From UTCFX2 sp963827155 (GTDB lineage: Bacteria; Chloroflexota; Anaerolineae; Anaerolineales; UBA4823), in NCBI GenBank assembly GCA_963827155.1, contig CAWGZV010000003.1:186001-250000 (forward strand): a stretch of DNA of 64,000 nucleotides, in the 5' to 3' direction. A program made the position numbers and the translations under genes. Under the pieces are notes generated by a model that saw nothing but the letters and a program-made list of their open reading frames with translations, did no database searches and had not been told where the DNA came from. Positions 34,431 through 43,644 of this stretch are shown here, one piece after another. Within the stretch, counting starts at the first letter, position 1; each line of letters opens with the position of its first letter.

Positions 34431-34940
34431 ATGAACGCTGAACCTGTGGAAGTAAGGCTGGGAGTCCTGCTAAGGCAGACCGGCCTCAAGATTGCGACAG
34501 CCGAATCGTGTACCGGGGGCTTGATCGGGCACAAGATCACCAATATCGCAGGGTCTTCGGACTATTTCCTGGGAGGGGTGGTGTCTTATGCATATGAAGC
34601 GAAAGTACGCTTGCTGGGGGTCAAGTGGGAGACGCTCCAGCTATTTGGAGCTGTCAGCCGAGAGACGGTATTGGAAATGGCAGTTGGCGTACGCCTCGCG
34701 CTGGAATCTGACATCGGCCTAGCAGTGAGCGGGATCGCAGGACCGGGAGGCGGGATGCCGAATAAGCCAGTCGGCTTGACCTGGATAGGACTGAGCATGC
34801 CGGGGCAGGAACAAGCCTGGTCTTTTATTTTTCCCGGAGAGCGGAGGGAGGTGAAAGAACAGGCTGCTGAGCAGGCATTGAAGCTTGTGGTGGAGCGCCT
34901 CGGGTTGGGGGAAACAGAAGATGACAGCATCCTTTCCTAG
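34431..34940 (+). CDS. pncC: Nicotinamide-nucleotide amidase (CinA C-terminal domain protein)
   Basis: Hydrolyses nicotinamide mononucleotide to nicotinate mononucleotide and ammonia in NAD recycling. It is 169 aa, the single-domain form without the CinA COG1058 domain. The catalytic Ser is in TAESCTGGLIG; further motifs are VSYAYEAKVRLLGV and AVSGIAGPGG. The family was long called competence-damage protein. Confidence 0.9.
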   Translation: MNAEPVEVRLGVLLRQTGLKIATAESCTGGLIGHKITNIAGSSDYFLGGVVSYAYEAKVRLLGVKWETLQLFGAVSRETVLEMAVGVRLALESDIGLAVSGIAGPGGGMPNKPVGLTWIGLSMPGQEQAWSFIFPGERREVKEQAAEQALKLVVERLGLGETEDDSILS

Positions 34941-34964
34941 CGTTCGAGAGAGCCCTGCTTTGAA

Positions 34965-35174
34965 ATGGACGCGATAGAGGTTCTAACCTGGTTTGACCAG
35001 CAGGGTGAAATTCGCCCTCTGAAGTTTATTTGGGAGGGAATAGCTTACCCGATTGGATCGATCGGTCGGCGGTGGGAAGATGCGGATGGATGGCACGTGC
35101 TGGTGTTGGACCACACGGCTCGCGTGTTTGAGCTGGTATTCAGACCGACCGAGAAGCGCTGGTATTTTAAATAA
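34965..35174 (+). CDS. Small conserved-looking protein, unknown function
   Basis: A 69-aa protein rich in Trp and Arg, predicted all-beta (IRPLKFIWEGIAYPIGSIGRRW, HVLVLDHTARVFELVFR). It starts 24 nt after pncC, probably in the same transcript. No signal peptide or membrane segment. It looks like a small barrel; I cannot name its partner. Confidence 0.6.
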   Translation: MDAIEVLTWFDQQGEIRPLKFIWEGIAYPIGSIGRRWEDADGWHVLVLDHTARVFELVFRPTEKRWYFK

Positions 35175-35302
35175 GACCCAACTTCTCAACAATAAGGTCT
35201 TATCTTCTTAGATCAATACTGGTAAAATCAAAGCGTTTTCTTTTATCCAATTCAATTCAGTTCGTCCTAGTATATCCTGTTCGATCGTCAAGGAGGATAA
35301 TG

Positions 35303-35968
35303 ATGGAATTCGGAAAGGCTTTCACGTTTGCGTTTGAAGATAAAGATTGGATCAAGAAGTTGGGTATTGCAGGTCTATTGCTGATCATCCCGATTATTGG
35401 CTGGTTGGCGGTTGCCGGCTGGGGGATCGAGCTCACCAAGCGGGTGATCGCCCGTGATCCAAATCCACTCCCGGAATGGTCAAATTTTGGCGATTTGCTT
35501 ATGAAAGGACTGATGGTCTGGGTGATTGGTTTTGTGTATGCATTACCGATCATCTTGATCTCGGGATGCCAGCAAGGGGTTGTCCTGGCACTGCAGAACC
35601 AAGATGATGATACACTGGCGACAGCAGTGACAGCACTTTCATTCTGCTTTTCTTGCGTGACATTCATTTACAGTATTTTCCTGGGCTTCACCCTACCTGC
35701 AGCGTATGGCAAATACGCTTTCACCGGGCAGCTTGGATCGGCTTTCCGCTTTGGAGAGGTTTTTGGGATGGTTAGAAAAGCCCCCTCGGCCTATCTGATC
35801 GTTTTGCTGGGCAGTATCGTCGCTGGGATCGTAGGGGGGCTTGGCATTATCCTATGCGTGATCGGGATGCTCTTTACCTACGCCTATGCAATGGTTATCC
35901 AGGCACACCTCTGGGGTCAGGCCTACAATGTTGCTGAATCCACTCCAACATCGATGGCGACCGTATAG
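35303..35968 (+). CDS. DUF4013-like multi-span membrane protein
   Basis: A 221-aa membrane protein with about five hydrophobic segments. The N-terminal FGKAFTFAFEDKDWIKKLGI followed by LLIIPIIGWLAVAGWGIELTKRV is typical of DUF4013. AGGAGG lies 6 nt before the second of two adjacent ATGs, which I chose. Function unknown. A bidirectional terminator follows. Confidence 0.8.
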   Translation: MEFGKAFTFAFEDKDWIKKLGIAGLLLIIPIIGWLAVAGWGIELTKRVIARDPNPLPEWSNFGDLLMKGLMVWVIGFVYALPIILISGCQQGVVLALQNQDDDTLATAVTALSFCFSCVTFIYSIFLGFTLPAAYGKYAFTGQLGSAFRFGEVFGMVRKAPSAYLIVLLGSIVAGIVGGLGIILCVIGMLFTYAYAMVIQAHLWGQAYNVAESTPTSMATV

Positions 35969-35997
35969 ATAAACAGTTGGATAATTTGGATATTAAG

Positions 35998-36036
35998 AAA
36001 AGTGCGCCGCTCAGCGGCGCACTTTTTGGTTTTAGG
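35998..36036. terminator. Bidirectional terminator between DUF4013 gene and metG
   Basis: AAAAGTGCGCCGCT and AGCGGCGCACTTTT around one base, with T-rich tracts on both strands. The two genes converge here. Confidence 0.85.
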
Positions 36037-37819
36037 TTATCCCAGCCGGGCCCGCTCTTCTTCGGCAACGGAGGGCTCGAGCTTTTTAAAGAGCGGCTCG
36101 GGCTGGCGCAGGTTCTGTCCGGGCTTTAACTGGCTCGGCTGCCACTGGAATTCAACAGGACCGGGCTGGTAGCGCAGAACGGTATGCTCGCCTAGACGGT
36201 CATGGCGGTTCTCGATGGTTTGTAATCCGAAAAGCGGCTCCGTGTAGCCGAGGAAGAGGTTGAGGCGCTCGCTCGAGAATGGGATAAAGGGGGCGAAGAG
36301 CGTCTTAAGCGAGTCGATCGCCCGCAGGGCGGTGTAGACCGATTTTGCGGCTGCAGCCCGGTCCTGTTTGATCTCGAACCAGGGCGCGGTCTTATCCAGG
36401 TATTTGTTAACTTCGGCAGACAGGCGCAGCGCCTCGCCCAGCGCAGAGCGCAGGTGGACCGCTTCCATTTCTGCAGCAACACTCGTAAACCCTGACTCGA
36501 CAGTCTCGAGAAGCTGCAGGTCATCGGGGCGCAGGTCGCCTGGATCAGGGACGAGACCTTCCCAATTCCTGTAAGCGAAAGCCAGCACCCGGTTTGCAAG
36601 GTTGCCCCAGGTTGCGACTAGCTCATCGTTGTTTCTTCTGACGAAATCGCCCCAATCCCAATCGGTATCTTTTGATTTCGGGCATATTGGCGGTGAGGTA
36701 GTAGCGCAGAGGATCTGGATCATAGCGGCTGAGGAAGTCCAGTCCCCAAACGGCCCAGTTGCGGCTGCCTGAAATCTTCTTCCCTTCCAGGTTCAAAAAT
36801 TCATTTGCCGGGATGTCATGCGGCAGGGTGAGGCGCTTGCCGTCTATTCCGGCAAAAAGCTTGCCGAACCACTCGCCCGCCCCGTAGAGCTGGGCTGGCC
36901 AGATCACTGCATGGAATGGGATATTGTCTTTCCCGATGAAATAGTAGGCGCGCGCCTTAGGATCTAACCACCAATCCTGCCAGACGTCCGGTTGACCTTC
37001 GATCTGAGCCCATTCGATGGCGGCGGACAGATAACCGATTACCGCTTCAAACCAGACATAAAGGCATTTCCCCTCCCAGCCGGAGACTGGGACCGGGATG
37101 CCCCAATCCAGATCACGAGTGATAGCACGACCGCGCAGGCCATCTGCAAGGATCTGACCGAGTGACTGGCGGAGGACGTTCGACCGCCACCGGTCCTCAC
37201 GCTGGCGCAGAAACTCGACCACGGCTGGCTCGAGGGCGCCCAGATCCAGAAAGAAATGCTCGGTTTCGCGGAGCTCGGGGCTTGAGCCGTCGATCTTGGA
37301 GCGTGGGTTGAGAAGCTGGGTGGCGTCCAGCAGGCTGCCGCAGTTATCGCACTGGTCGCCGCGGGCGTTATCGTATCCACAAATGTAGCAGGTACCTTCT
37401 ACATATCGATCCGGCAAGAACCGTCCTTGGGTCGGGGCAAACCACTGCTTCTGGCGCTCGGAATACAGGTAGCCGTTATTTTGAAGCGCCAGAAAGATAT
37501 CTTGTGAGACCTTGAAGTGATTCTCGGTGTGGGTGCTGGTGAAAAGGTCGTAGGATAAACCCAGCTTTTGGAAGAGCTCCAAGAATCCGGCGTGGTATTT
37601 TTGATAGACCTGGGAGGGTGTGATCCCTTCTGCGTCCGCTCGAACGGCGACAGGGGTGCCGTGAGCGTCTGTTCCGGAGACCATGATCACCTGATTGCCT
37701 GCCAGACGATGGTAGCGGGCGAATATATCGGCTGGAAGGTAAGAGCCGGTGATATTTCCGACATGGATTTGTGAGTTGGCATAAGGCCAGGCAACTGCAA
37801 CAAGAATGTGGTCCTTCAT
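36037..37819 (-). CDS. metG: Methionyl-tRNA synthetase (frameshifted)
   Basis: Class I aminoacyl-tRNA synthetase that charges tRNA-Met, about 594 aa if repaired. HIGH-type motif PYANSQIHVGN, zinc knuckle CYICG..CDNCG (about residues 145-165), KMSKS-type motif KKISGSRN (about 345) and the anticodon-binding domain in the second part. The frame from 37819 fails after NMPE at about 36680; the next frame continues SKDTDWDWGDFVRRNNDELV to the stop at 36037. An extra base in the ATTTCG run at 36674-36680 explains it. Since metG is essential and no other copy is visible, I treat it as a sequence error rather than a dead gene. It has its own promoter and a structured leader of about 220 nt. Confidence 0.85.
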
Positions 37820-37851
37820 TTTGAACCTCCGGAAAACAGGGATAGATCAAA

Positions 37852-37877
37852 GCAGGCTGTCCATTTGGACAGCCTGC
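37852..37877 (-). terminator. Hairpin in the metG leader
   Basis: GCAGGCTGTCC, ATTT (plus strand), GGACAGCCTGC: perfect 11-bp stem ending 33 nt before the metG ATG. Read on the minus strand it is followed by TTTGAT. It could be an attenuator or the end of rpoD transcripts. Confidence 0.5.
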
Positions 37878-38057
37878 CGGGTTATTGGATTCTTCGGAAC
37901 CAGATCGAGGAATGCCTCCAGAAAGGACTGCCCGTTATCAGGCGCGGCGAGCCACTGCCGCGCTGCACATCAATGCCATCGAGTAGCTTGAAAAAATCGT
38001 AACTGAAAAGCTCAATGCCATTTTGGAACTGCCTTTTCTGCACTGGTTCGCGGAGGG

Positions 38058-38086
38058 AGTGTATTATTTTCTGGTTTTTTTGTCAA
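38058..38086 (-). promoter_or_regulatory. metG promoter
   Basis: On the minus strand: consensus TTGACA (38086-38081), 17-nt spacer, TACACT (38063-38058). It lies just downstream of the rpoD stop and gives a leader of about 230 nt before metG. Confidence 0.7.
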
Positions 38087-38093
38087 GCCCATA

Positions 38094-39261
38094 TCAAGGG
38101 AGCTCGCGCAGCAGGCGGGCGCGGGATGGCTGGCGAAGACGACGAAGCGCCTTCCCTTCGATCTGGCGAATCCGCTCGCGGGTCAAACCAAATTTCTTGC
38201 CAACTTCCTCCAGCGTATAAGGCCGATCCTGACCAAGTCCAAAACGCAGCCGGATCACGCGCGCCTCACGAGGCGTCAGGGTGGAAAGAACTTCATCCAC
38301 GCGCTCCCGCAGCATATTTTCATAGGCAACCTGCGCCGGACTGGGAGTGCGGTCATCCTCAACATATAACCCTAACTCGCCATCTTCTCCCTCTCCTACC
38401 GGCGTTTCCAATGAAAGGGTAGGTTGGGAAATTTGCATGATCCAACGAAGCTTTGCGCCTTCAAGGTCCAGGTGATTGGCAAGCTCATTAGAGGTGGGAG
38501 GGCGGCCTAGCTGCTGCTCCATCGATTGAGAAGCTCGAGAAATCTGGCGCAGACGATCGACGATATGGACCGGGACGCGGATAGTGCGGCCTTGATCGGC
38601 AATTGCCCGGAATATTCCCTGCCGCACCCACCAGGTGGCATAGGTCGAGAAGCGAAAACCGCGCCGGTATTCGAATTTCTCAACGGCTTTCATCAATCCC
38701 AGGTTGCCTTCCTGAATCAAGTCCAAAAAAGGGACGCCGTGACCAACATAACGACGCGCAATGCTGACCACCAGGCGGGTATTGGCTTTGATCAATGCTT
38801 CCCGTGCCAATCTACCATCCTGGATCTGGATTTCAAGCTCCTGTCTTTTCGATGGTTCATGCCTGTTTGGGAGCGCCAGCTCTTGCCTGGCTTGCTCAGA
38901 CCGATCAATCCGGATTGCAAGGCTGCGTTCCTCATCTGAAGTCAGCAAAGCGGTCCCTGACATATCGTTCAAATAGAGGCTGATTGCATCTTCATTAACA
39001 ATAACCTCGCTCTTGGAAGAATATGAAGCCGGGTAATCTATTTTGGACGCAGCAGGAAGGAAAAGGCTATCGTCCTCCAGGATTTCGATCCCTTCGGATG
39101 AAAGCGCGGCGAGTAATGCGAGAAATCCAATCTTCTTCGGCTAGAGCAGAGGGGAAAAATTCAAGGATATCCTGCCGAGCCAGGTATCCTTGCGCCTCGG
39201 CTCGCTCGATTAATAACCTTATGGTTTGCACCAGCCTGGTTTTCTCTTCAGGAGAATCCAT
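38094..39261 (-). CDS. rpoD: Primary-type RNA polymerase sigma-70 factor (frameshifted near the N-terminus)
   Basis: Directs RNA polymerase to housekeeping promoters, about 389 aa if repaired. From an ATG at 39261 the frame gives a region 1.1-like domain (MDSPEEKTRLVQTIRLLIER, then AEAQGYLARQDILEFFP). At about 39120 one extra base shifts it; the next frame carries ALLAALSSEGIEILEDD, the acidic linker, and then region 1.2 (ISLYLNDMSGTALLTSDEE). Regions 2 (LDLIQEGNLGLMKAVEKFEYRRGFRFSTYATWWVRQ), 3 and 4 (TLEEVGKKFGLTRERIRQIE) are intact. Region 1.1 supports a primary sigma factor, though other sigma-A-like paralogues may exist. Without the correction only a TTG-started 292-aa protein would be annotated. 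Confidence 0.88.
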
Positions 39262-39337
39262 TCAATCTAATCCAGAACTAGGTCTTGATGCCGGTAGATC
39301 AAAGTTCAAGCAGGGTCATTTGTCGTTGTTCTCGACT

Positions 39338-39847
39338 TTATTCAAGAAAGGATTTTAGCTGATCAAACTGAGGATCGCTATTTTCCTCCTGATGATGGCA
39401 GGCACCGGAATTCAGATCTTCCCCACATACCGGGCATAATCCTTTGCAGTCTGGCTTGCAAACAGGATTAATTGGAACGGAGACCAACATTTCATCTCGC
39501 AGGATTGGCGACAGGTTGATCTTCCCATTTTCTGGTAAGATCAGACCCGAATCAGTCATCGAGTTAGGGTTGAATGCGTAAAGATCTGTAAAATCTGCTT
39601 CCAGCGTTTGAGGAAATTCCGTGAGACAGCGAACGCATTCAATTGAGGTTTCTGCAGTCATTTTTGCTTGAACCAATAATCCCTGCGGTGTCCTGGTAAC
39701 TCGCACCGTTCCGGTTAGATTGTTTAATTTGGTGTCAGGTGGAAGGAAAACCTCTTGAAAATCAAAAGGAAAATCACGGATGTACCCGACCGTTTGATGG
39801 ACGATAAAACCAACATTAAGCAGGAAGGGATTGTTTGAGTTGGACAA
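39338..39847 (-). CDS. YceD/DUF177-family protein
   Basis: A 169-aa protein of the DUF177 family, whose members act near 23S rRNA processing and usually precede rpmF. Typical parts: NVGFIVHQTVGYIRDFPFDF, then ECVRCL (C-x2-C) in the middle, and a C-terminal zinc-like CKPDCKGLCPVCGEDLN. Here rpmF is absent; rpoD follows 76 nt downstream instead. The start is an apparent TTG at 39847 with a weak ribosome site. Confidence 0.82.
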   Translation of the reverse strand: MSNSNNPFLLNVGFIVHQTVGYIRDFPFDFQEVFLPPDTKLNNLTGTVRVTRTPQGLLVQAKMTAETSIECVRCLTEFPQTLEADFTDLYAFNPNSMTDSGLILPENGKINLSPILRDEMLVSVPINPVCKPDCKGLCPVCGEDLNSGACHHQEENSDPQFDQLKSFLE

Positions 39848-40010
39848 TTTCTGCCGTGGATTTCTTCGACTTGAAGCATTTCGACTGTATTCACATGCTT
39901 CCAGGAAGGCTTCAAGCAGCGGATTTTTCTAGCAAATTTCAAAGAACAGAAGAAATATTATATCATAACCAACTGAGTATTTAACTATAAGTATACTTAT
40001 TGGAGAAGGT

Positions 40011-40613
40011 ATGTTGAGATTGTTGATCGCTACCAACAACGCTGGAAAACTGAAGGAATTACGTTCTCTTTTAAAAATCCCTTTGCTTGAGCTGGTAAGC
40101 CCGGCGGAGATTGGTTTAATCCTCGATGTTCCAGAGACAGGCAGCACATACCTGGAAAATGCGGAGATGAAAGCCAGGGCATTTGCGGATGCTTCAGGGC
40201 TGCTGACACTCGCGGATGATTCGGGGTTGGAAGTGGATGCACTTGACGGTCAGCCCGGCTTGTATTCGGCGCGCTTCAGCCTGAAACCGGGGGCAAGCGA
40301 TTTCGATCGCCGGCAGAGACTTCTGGATTTGCTGCAGGATAAGCCTCAGCCATGGACTGCCAAATTCCGCTGCGTCATCTCGCTGATAGGACCACATTCT
40401 TATCGGCAATATCGAGAGGGGACGTGTGAAGGAGAAATCATCGCGGTGGAGCGGGGTCAGAATGGGTTCGGCTATGACCCAATTTTCCAGCTTCCTGGTA
40501 TAGGAAAGACGATGTCTGAGCTGAGTATGGCGGAGAAGAACAAGTTGAGCCACCGAGCCAGAGCGGCACTTGCAGTAGTCCCCCTGCTGAAGGAATACCT
40601 AGCAAATCGTTAA
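40011..40613 (+). CDS. rdgB: Non-canonical purine NTP pyrophosphatase (RdgB/HAM1)
   Basis: House-cleaning enzyme that removes dITP, dXTP and related nucleotides, 200 aa. Motifs: ATNNAGKLKELRSLL, ENAEMKARAFA, ADDSGLEVDALDGQPGLYSAR (catalytic Asp), GFGYDPIFQLP and KNKLSHRARA. A GGAGAAGG site lies 4 nt upstream and TATACT at 39991-39996 is a possible -10. Confidence 0.94.
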   Translation: MLRLLIATNNAGKLKELRSLLKIPLLELVSPAEIGLILDVPETGSTYLENAEMKARAFADASGLLTLADDSGLEVDALDGQPGLYSARFSLKPGASDFDRRQRLLDLLQDKPQPWTAKFRCVISLIGPHSYRQYREGTCEGEIIAVERGQNGFGYDPIFQLPGIGKTMSELSMAEKNKLSHRARAALAVVPLLKEYLANR

Positions 40614-40655
40614 GGAATGCTTGCATCTCCGGGGGAATCAGATATCATCTAAAGG

Positions 40656-42411
40656 ATGAGCAGAAATGGGTATTCCGCTCCGCTGGATTGGATCGTCATC
40701 AGCGCTCGCTGGGTTTTCATCCTAGCAGTGAGTTTTTGGATGATATTAGATGGGGATTCGAATCGAGCAGCGGTGTTGATTTTAGCCCTAACCGGAATTG
40801 GGAATCTCGCTGTAATGGGAATTCTTCTTACTCGATGCTTTTTTCCTGAGCTGCGGCTGCTTTCGACTTTGGGTGATTTTATCATTGCCCTTGTCTTGTT
40901 TAATATTTCTATGGATGCCAGCAAGGAAATGATCTGGCTGGGAGCTCCTGCCATTAATCACAGCGGCATTGTATTATCAATGGATCGGCGTGATCAGCGT
41001 TATTCTGGCGAACCTGGCAGTTCAAATCACTCTTTTAGTATCCACGTACCGGCTCGAGCAGCGTTTTTTGACAATGGGGTCAAACATTTTTTTGTATTTG
41101 GTGGTTGGATGCGGTTTGGCGTATTTCAGCTTAAAGAGTATGTATCCGGACCGATCTAGAAGAAGGGTCGAAAAAAAACAGCTCACACCTGCAGGAAAGA
41201 GGAGTTTAGAACGCCGCCAAACACTCTACGACTTGATCTCGCAATTAAGCTCCACGCTGAATTATCAAAAAGTTCTGGAGACTTCACTGGACTTGGGCTC
41301 GATTGCACTGGCAGAGATCGGCGCTCCGGTTGAAAAGCTGGCCAGTGCTGTGCTGCTATTTATCGATGAGCCCTCGAAGCCTCCAGAGATGCGGATTGCA
41401 ACGGCGCGTCATCTGCTAAACTCGGATCGGACGATCATGCTGGCAGGAGTACGCGGACTCTTGGCGCAGGTGATTGAAAATGGAGCTGCTTGTGAGATAA
41501 AAGAGCCGAAGAACGATCCTGAGCTAGGCCGGCTGATCGCGCTGCATGCAACGCGTTCAGCCTATGCCCTGCCGCTGCGCACTGGATTGGATACCTATGG
41601 GGTGCTGCTTTTTGCCCATCCGGATTCAGATTTCTTCCTGCCAGAAAGATGTGAAGTGCTCGGAATTATCTGCAACCAATCCACAATCGCAATCCAAAAT
41701 GCGCGCCTTTACCAAGAGCTGGAGAAAGAGAAGAACCGGATGATGGAAATCCAGGAGGAATCGCGCAAAAAGCTGGCGCGCGACCTTCATGATGGACCTA
41801 CCCAGTCAATTTCGGCGATAGCAATGCGGATCAACTTCACAAGGCGTTTGATGGATCGAGATGCGAAATTAGCCGCGGACGAGCTCTTCAAAATTGAGGA
41901 CCTGGCTCGAAAAACGACAAAAGAAATCCGGCACATGCTTTTTACCCTGCGACCGCTGGTGCTGGAATCCAAAGGGCTGATAGCCGCTCTTGAATTGATG
42001 GCTCAAAAAATGCAGGAGACTTATGACCAAAACGTGGTCGTCAGAGCAGATCCGCAAGTGGTTGAACAGCTTGGAGCCGGGAAAGCCGGAGTTATCTTTT
42101 ACATCATAGAAGAGGCAGTCGCTAATGCCAGGAAACATGCCTCTGCGAAGCATATCTGGGTGCGTCTGAAATTACTTCACGATGGCGTCTGCTTTCTGGA
42201 AATTGAAGACGATGGGATTGGTTTCGACAGCCGCCTTGTAGACGCCGGTTATGATAGTCGCGGGAGCTTGGGCATGATCAATCTGAAAGAAAGGACCGGT
42301 CTGATCAACGGCATTCTGAATATCGATTTAACGGTTGGTCGCGGGACGTCAGTGAAGGTACTAATCCCCTTAAACGATGAAGCCGCAGACCGCATTCATC
42401 GAAGGGGCTGA
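40656..42411 (+). CDS. Membrane histidine kinase, HisKA_3 type with GAF (frameshifted)
   Basis: Sensor kinase of the NarL-partner type, about 584 aa if repaired. N-terminal membrane block of about six spans, GAF domain (about 200-340), HisKA_3 with phospho-His in ARDLHDGPTQSISAIA, and HATPase (EEAVANARKHASA, EDDGIGFDS, GSLGMINLKER). The first frame fails after MIWLG at about 40943; the next resumes LLPLITAALYYQWIGV within the same membrane segment, so one base (in GGGAGCTC) is extra. No response regulator is adjacent. The signal is unknown. Confidence 0.85.
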
Positions 42412-42459
42412 TCCTCTCATGGTTGTGATTCGAAAATAATCAATAAAGCGAAAAGTATA

Positions 42460-43230
42460 ATGCCAATCAGCGCGAATATTTATTACCATTATTATGAAGG
42501 CAGCAAGCCCGGGTATCGACCACCAGTCGTATTGATCCACGGGGCAAGCGGAAACCATCTTTATTGGCCGGCCGAGATCCGGCGCCTGCCTGGATTCAGA
42601 GTCTTTGCACCAGACCTGCCTGGACATGGAAAATCAGGCGGGAGAGGCTTTCAATCGGTTGAAAACTATGTTGAGCCTCTGGTTGGTTGGCTGGATGAGC
42701 TTGGGATTTACCGGATTGTGGTGGTAGGGCATTCGATGGGCAGCGCAATTGCTCTGATGATTGCTTTGAAATATCCTGAACGTCTGGAAGGTCAGATTTT
42801 GATCGGCGGTGGGGCACGATTGAAAGTTGCTCCGAAACTGCTTGAATTTGCCGAGAGCCCGACTACCTGGAGGAATGCTGTCCATTTGATTGTTGATTGG
42901 TCTTTCAGCGCGCAAGCGCCGGTGCGGTTGAAAGAGCTTGCCGAGAAACGCATGGAAGAAGGTCGCGCAAGCGTGCTGCTTGGTGACCTTCAAGCCTGTT
43001 CCGCGTTTGATTTCACCGAGCAAATTGACCAGGTTAAAACACCCACGCTGATATTGTGCGGCGCTGAGGACCGCATGACCCCCATCCGCAATTCCGAATA
43101 TTTAGCTGAGAAGCTCCCGGACGCGAAACTCGAACGAATCAGTGGGGCTGGGCATATGGTCCAGCTGGAGCAGCCGGAAACCGTCGCCAGCAAGATCCTG
43201 GAGTTCTTAACGGGGATCCAGTATCATTGA
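42460..43230 (+). CDS. Alpha/beta hydrolase
   Basis: A 256-aa cytosolic hydrolase of the esterase/peroxidase-like group. Oxyanion region LIHGASGN, nucleophile elbow GHSMGSA (Ser near residue 97), catalytic Asp in LCGAEDRMTP and His in GAGHMVQLE. No signal peptide. The substrate is unknown; the lid (about 125-185) is short. It lies 49 nt after the histidine kinase and may be cotranscribed. Confidence 0.9.
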   Translation: MPISANIYYHYYEGSKPGYRPPVVLIHGASGNHLYWPAEIRRLPGFRVFAPDLPGHGKSGGRGFQSVENYVEPLVGWLDELGIYRIVVVGHSMGSAIALMIALKYPERLEGQILIGGGARLKVAPKLLEFAESPTTWRNAVHLIVDWSFSAQAPVRLKELAEKRMEEGRASVLLGDLQACSAFDFTEQIDQVKTPTLILCGAEDRMTPIRNSEYLAEKLPDAKLERISGAGHMVQLEQPETVASKILEFLTGIQYH

Positions 43231-43280
43231 CTGGATCTCTTGTCGAATCTATTCTGTCGTGGTATATTCTTTGGACGTTC

Positions 43281-43354
43281 GGGCGGATAGCTCAGTTGGT
43301 TAGAGCACTGCGTTGACATCGCAGAGGTCGTAGGTTCGAGCCCTATTCCGCCCA
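43281..43354 (+). tRNA. tRNA-Val (anticodon GAC)
   Basis: Acceptor GGGCGGA/TCCGCCC, anticodon stem CTGCG/CGCAG with loop TTGACAT, T-arm with GGTTCGAGCC. CCA not encoded. Confidence 0.95.
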
Positions 43355-43364
43355 CTCTAGACCC

Positions 43365-43626
43365 AAACGCGAAGATCGGGACGAGTAGCCAGAGCCATTT
43401 CCAACAGGGAATGGAGACCTGAGATTGAGAGCCTCCATCGGTTTATGACTGGCGAAAACCCCCCGTGAGCGTGACCCAGAAAAGGTAATTGGCGGCGAGC
43501 CAATTCTTGAGTAAGGCGAACGGTTGACCCCGTTATCAGTCCTTCAGAGATACCCCTGCGGGGGTAATCTGGGTGGAACCGCGTGAGTGAGCATCTCTCG
43601 CCCCAGGATGGGTGAGAGTTTTTTTT
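43365..43626 (+). ncRNA. T-box riboswitch of thrS with terminator
   Basis: The invariant T-box GGTGGAACCGCG is at 43572-43583. After it, CTCTCGCCC (43595-43603) and GGGTGAGAG (43610-43618) form a 9-bp terminator stem followed by eight T. In this family uncharged tRNA pairs with the T-box bulge and a specifier codon and prevents termination. A threonine codon as specifier is expected from thrS; I could not place it with certainty (an ACC at 43412 or 43474 is possible). Confidence 0.9.
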
Positions 43627-43644
43627 ATGAAAGAGGTGAAAGAG

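Noticed and set aside
37820..38040. T-box riboswitch for metG
   Set aside because: The GTGGCTCGCCGCG segment only vaguely recalls the T-box; the invariant GGTGGNACCGCG is not present.
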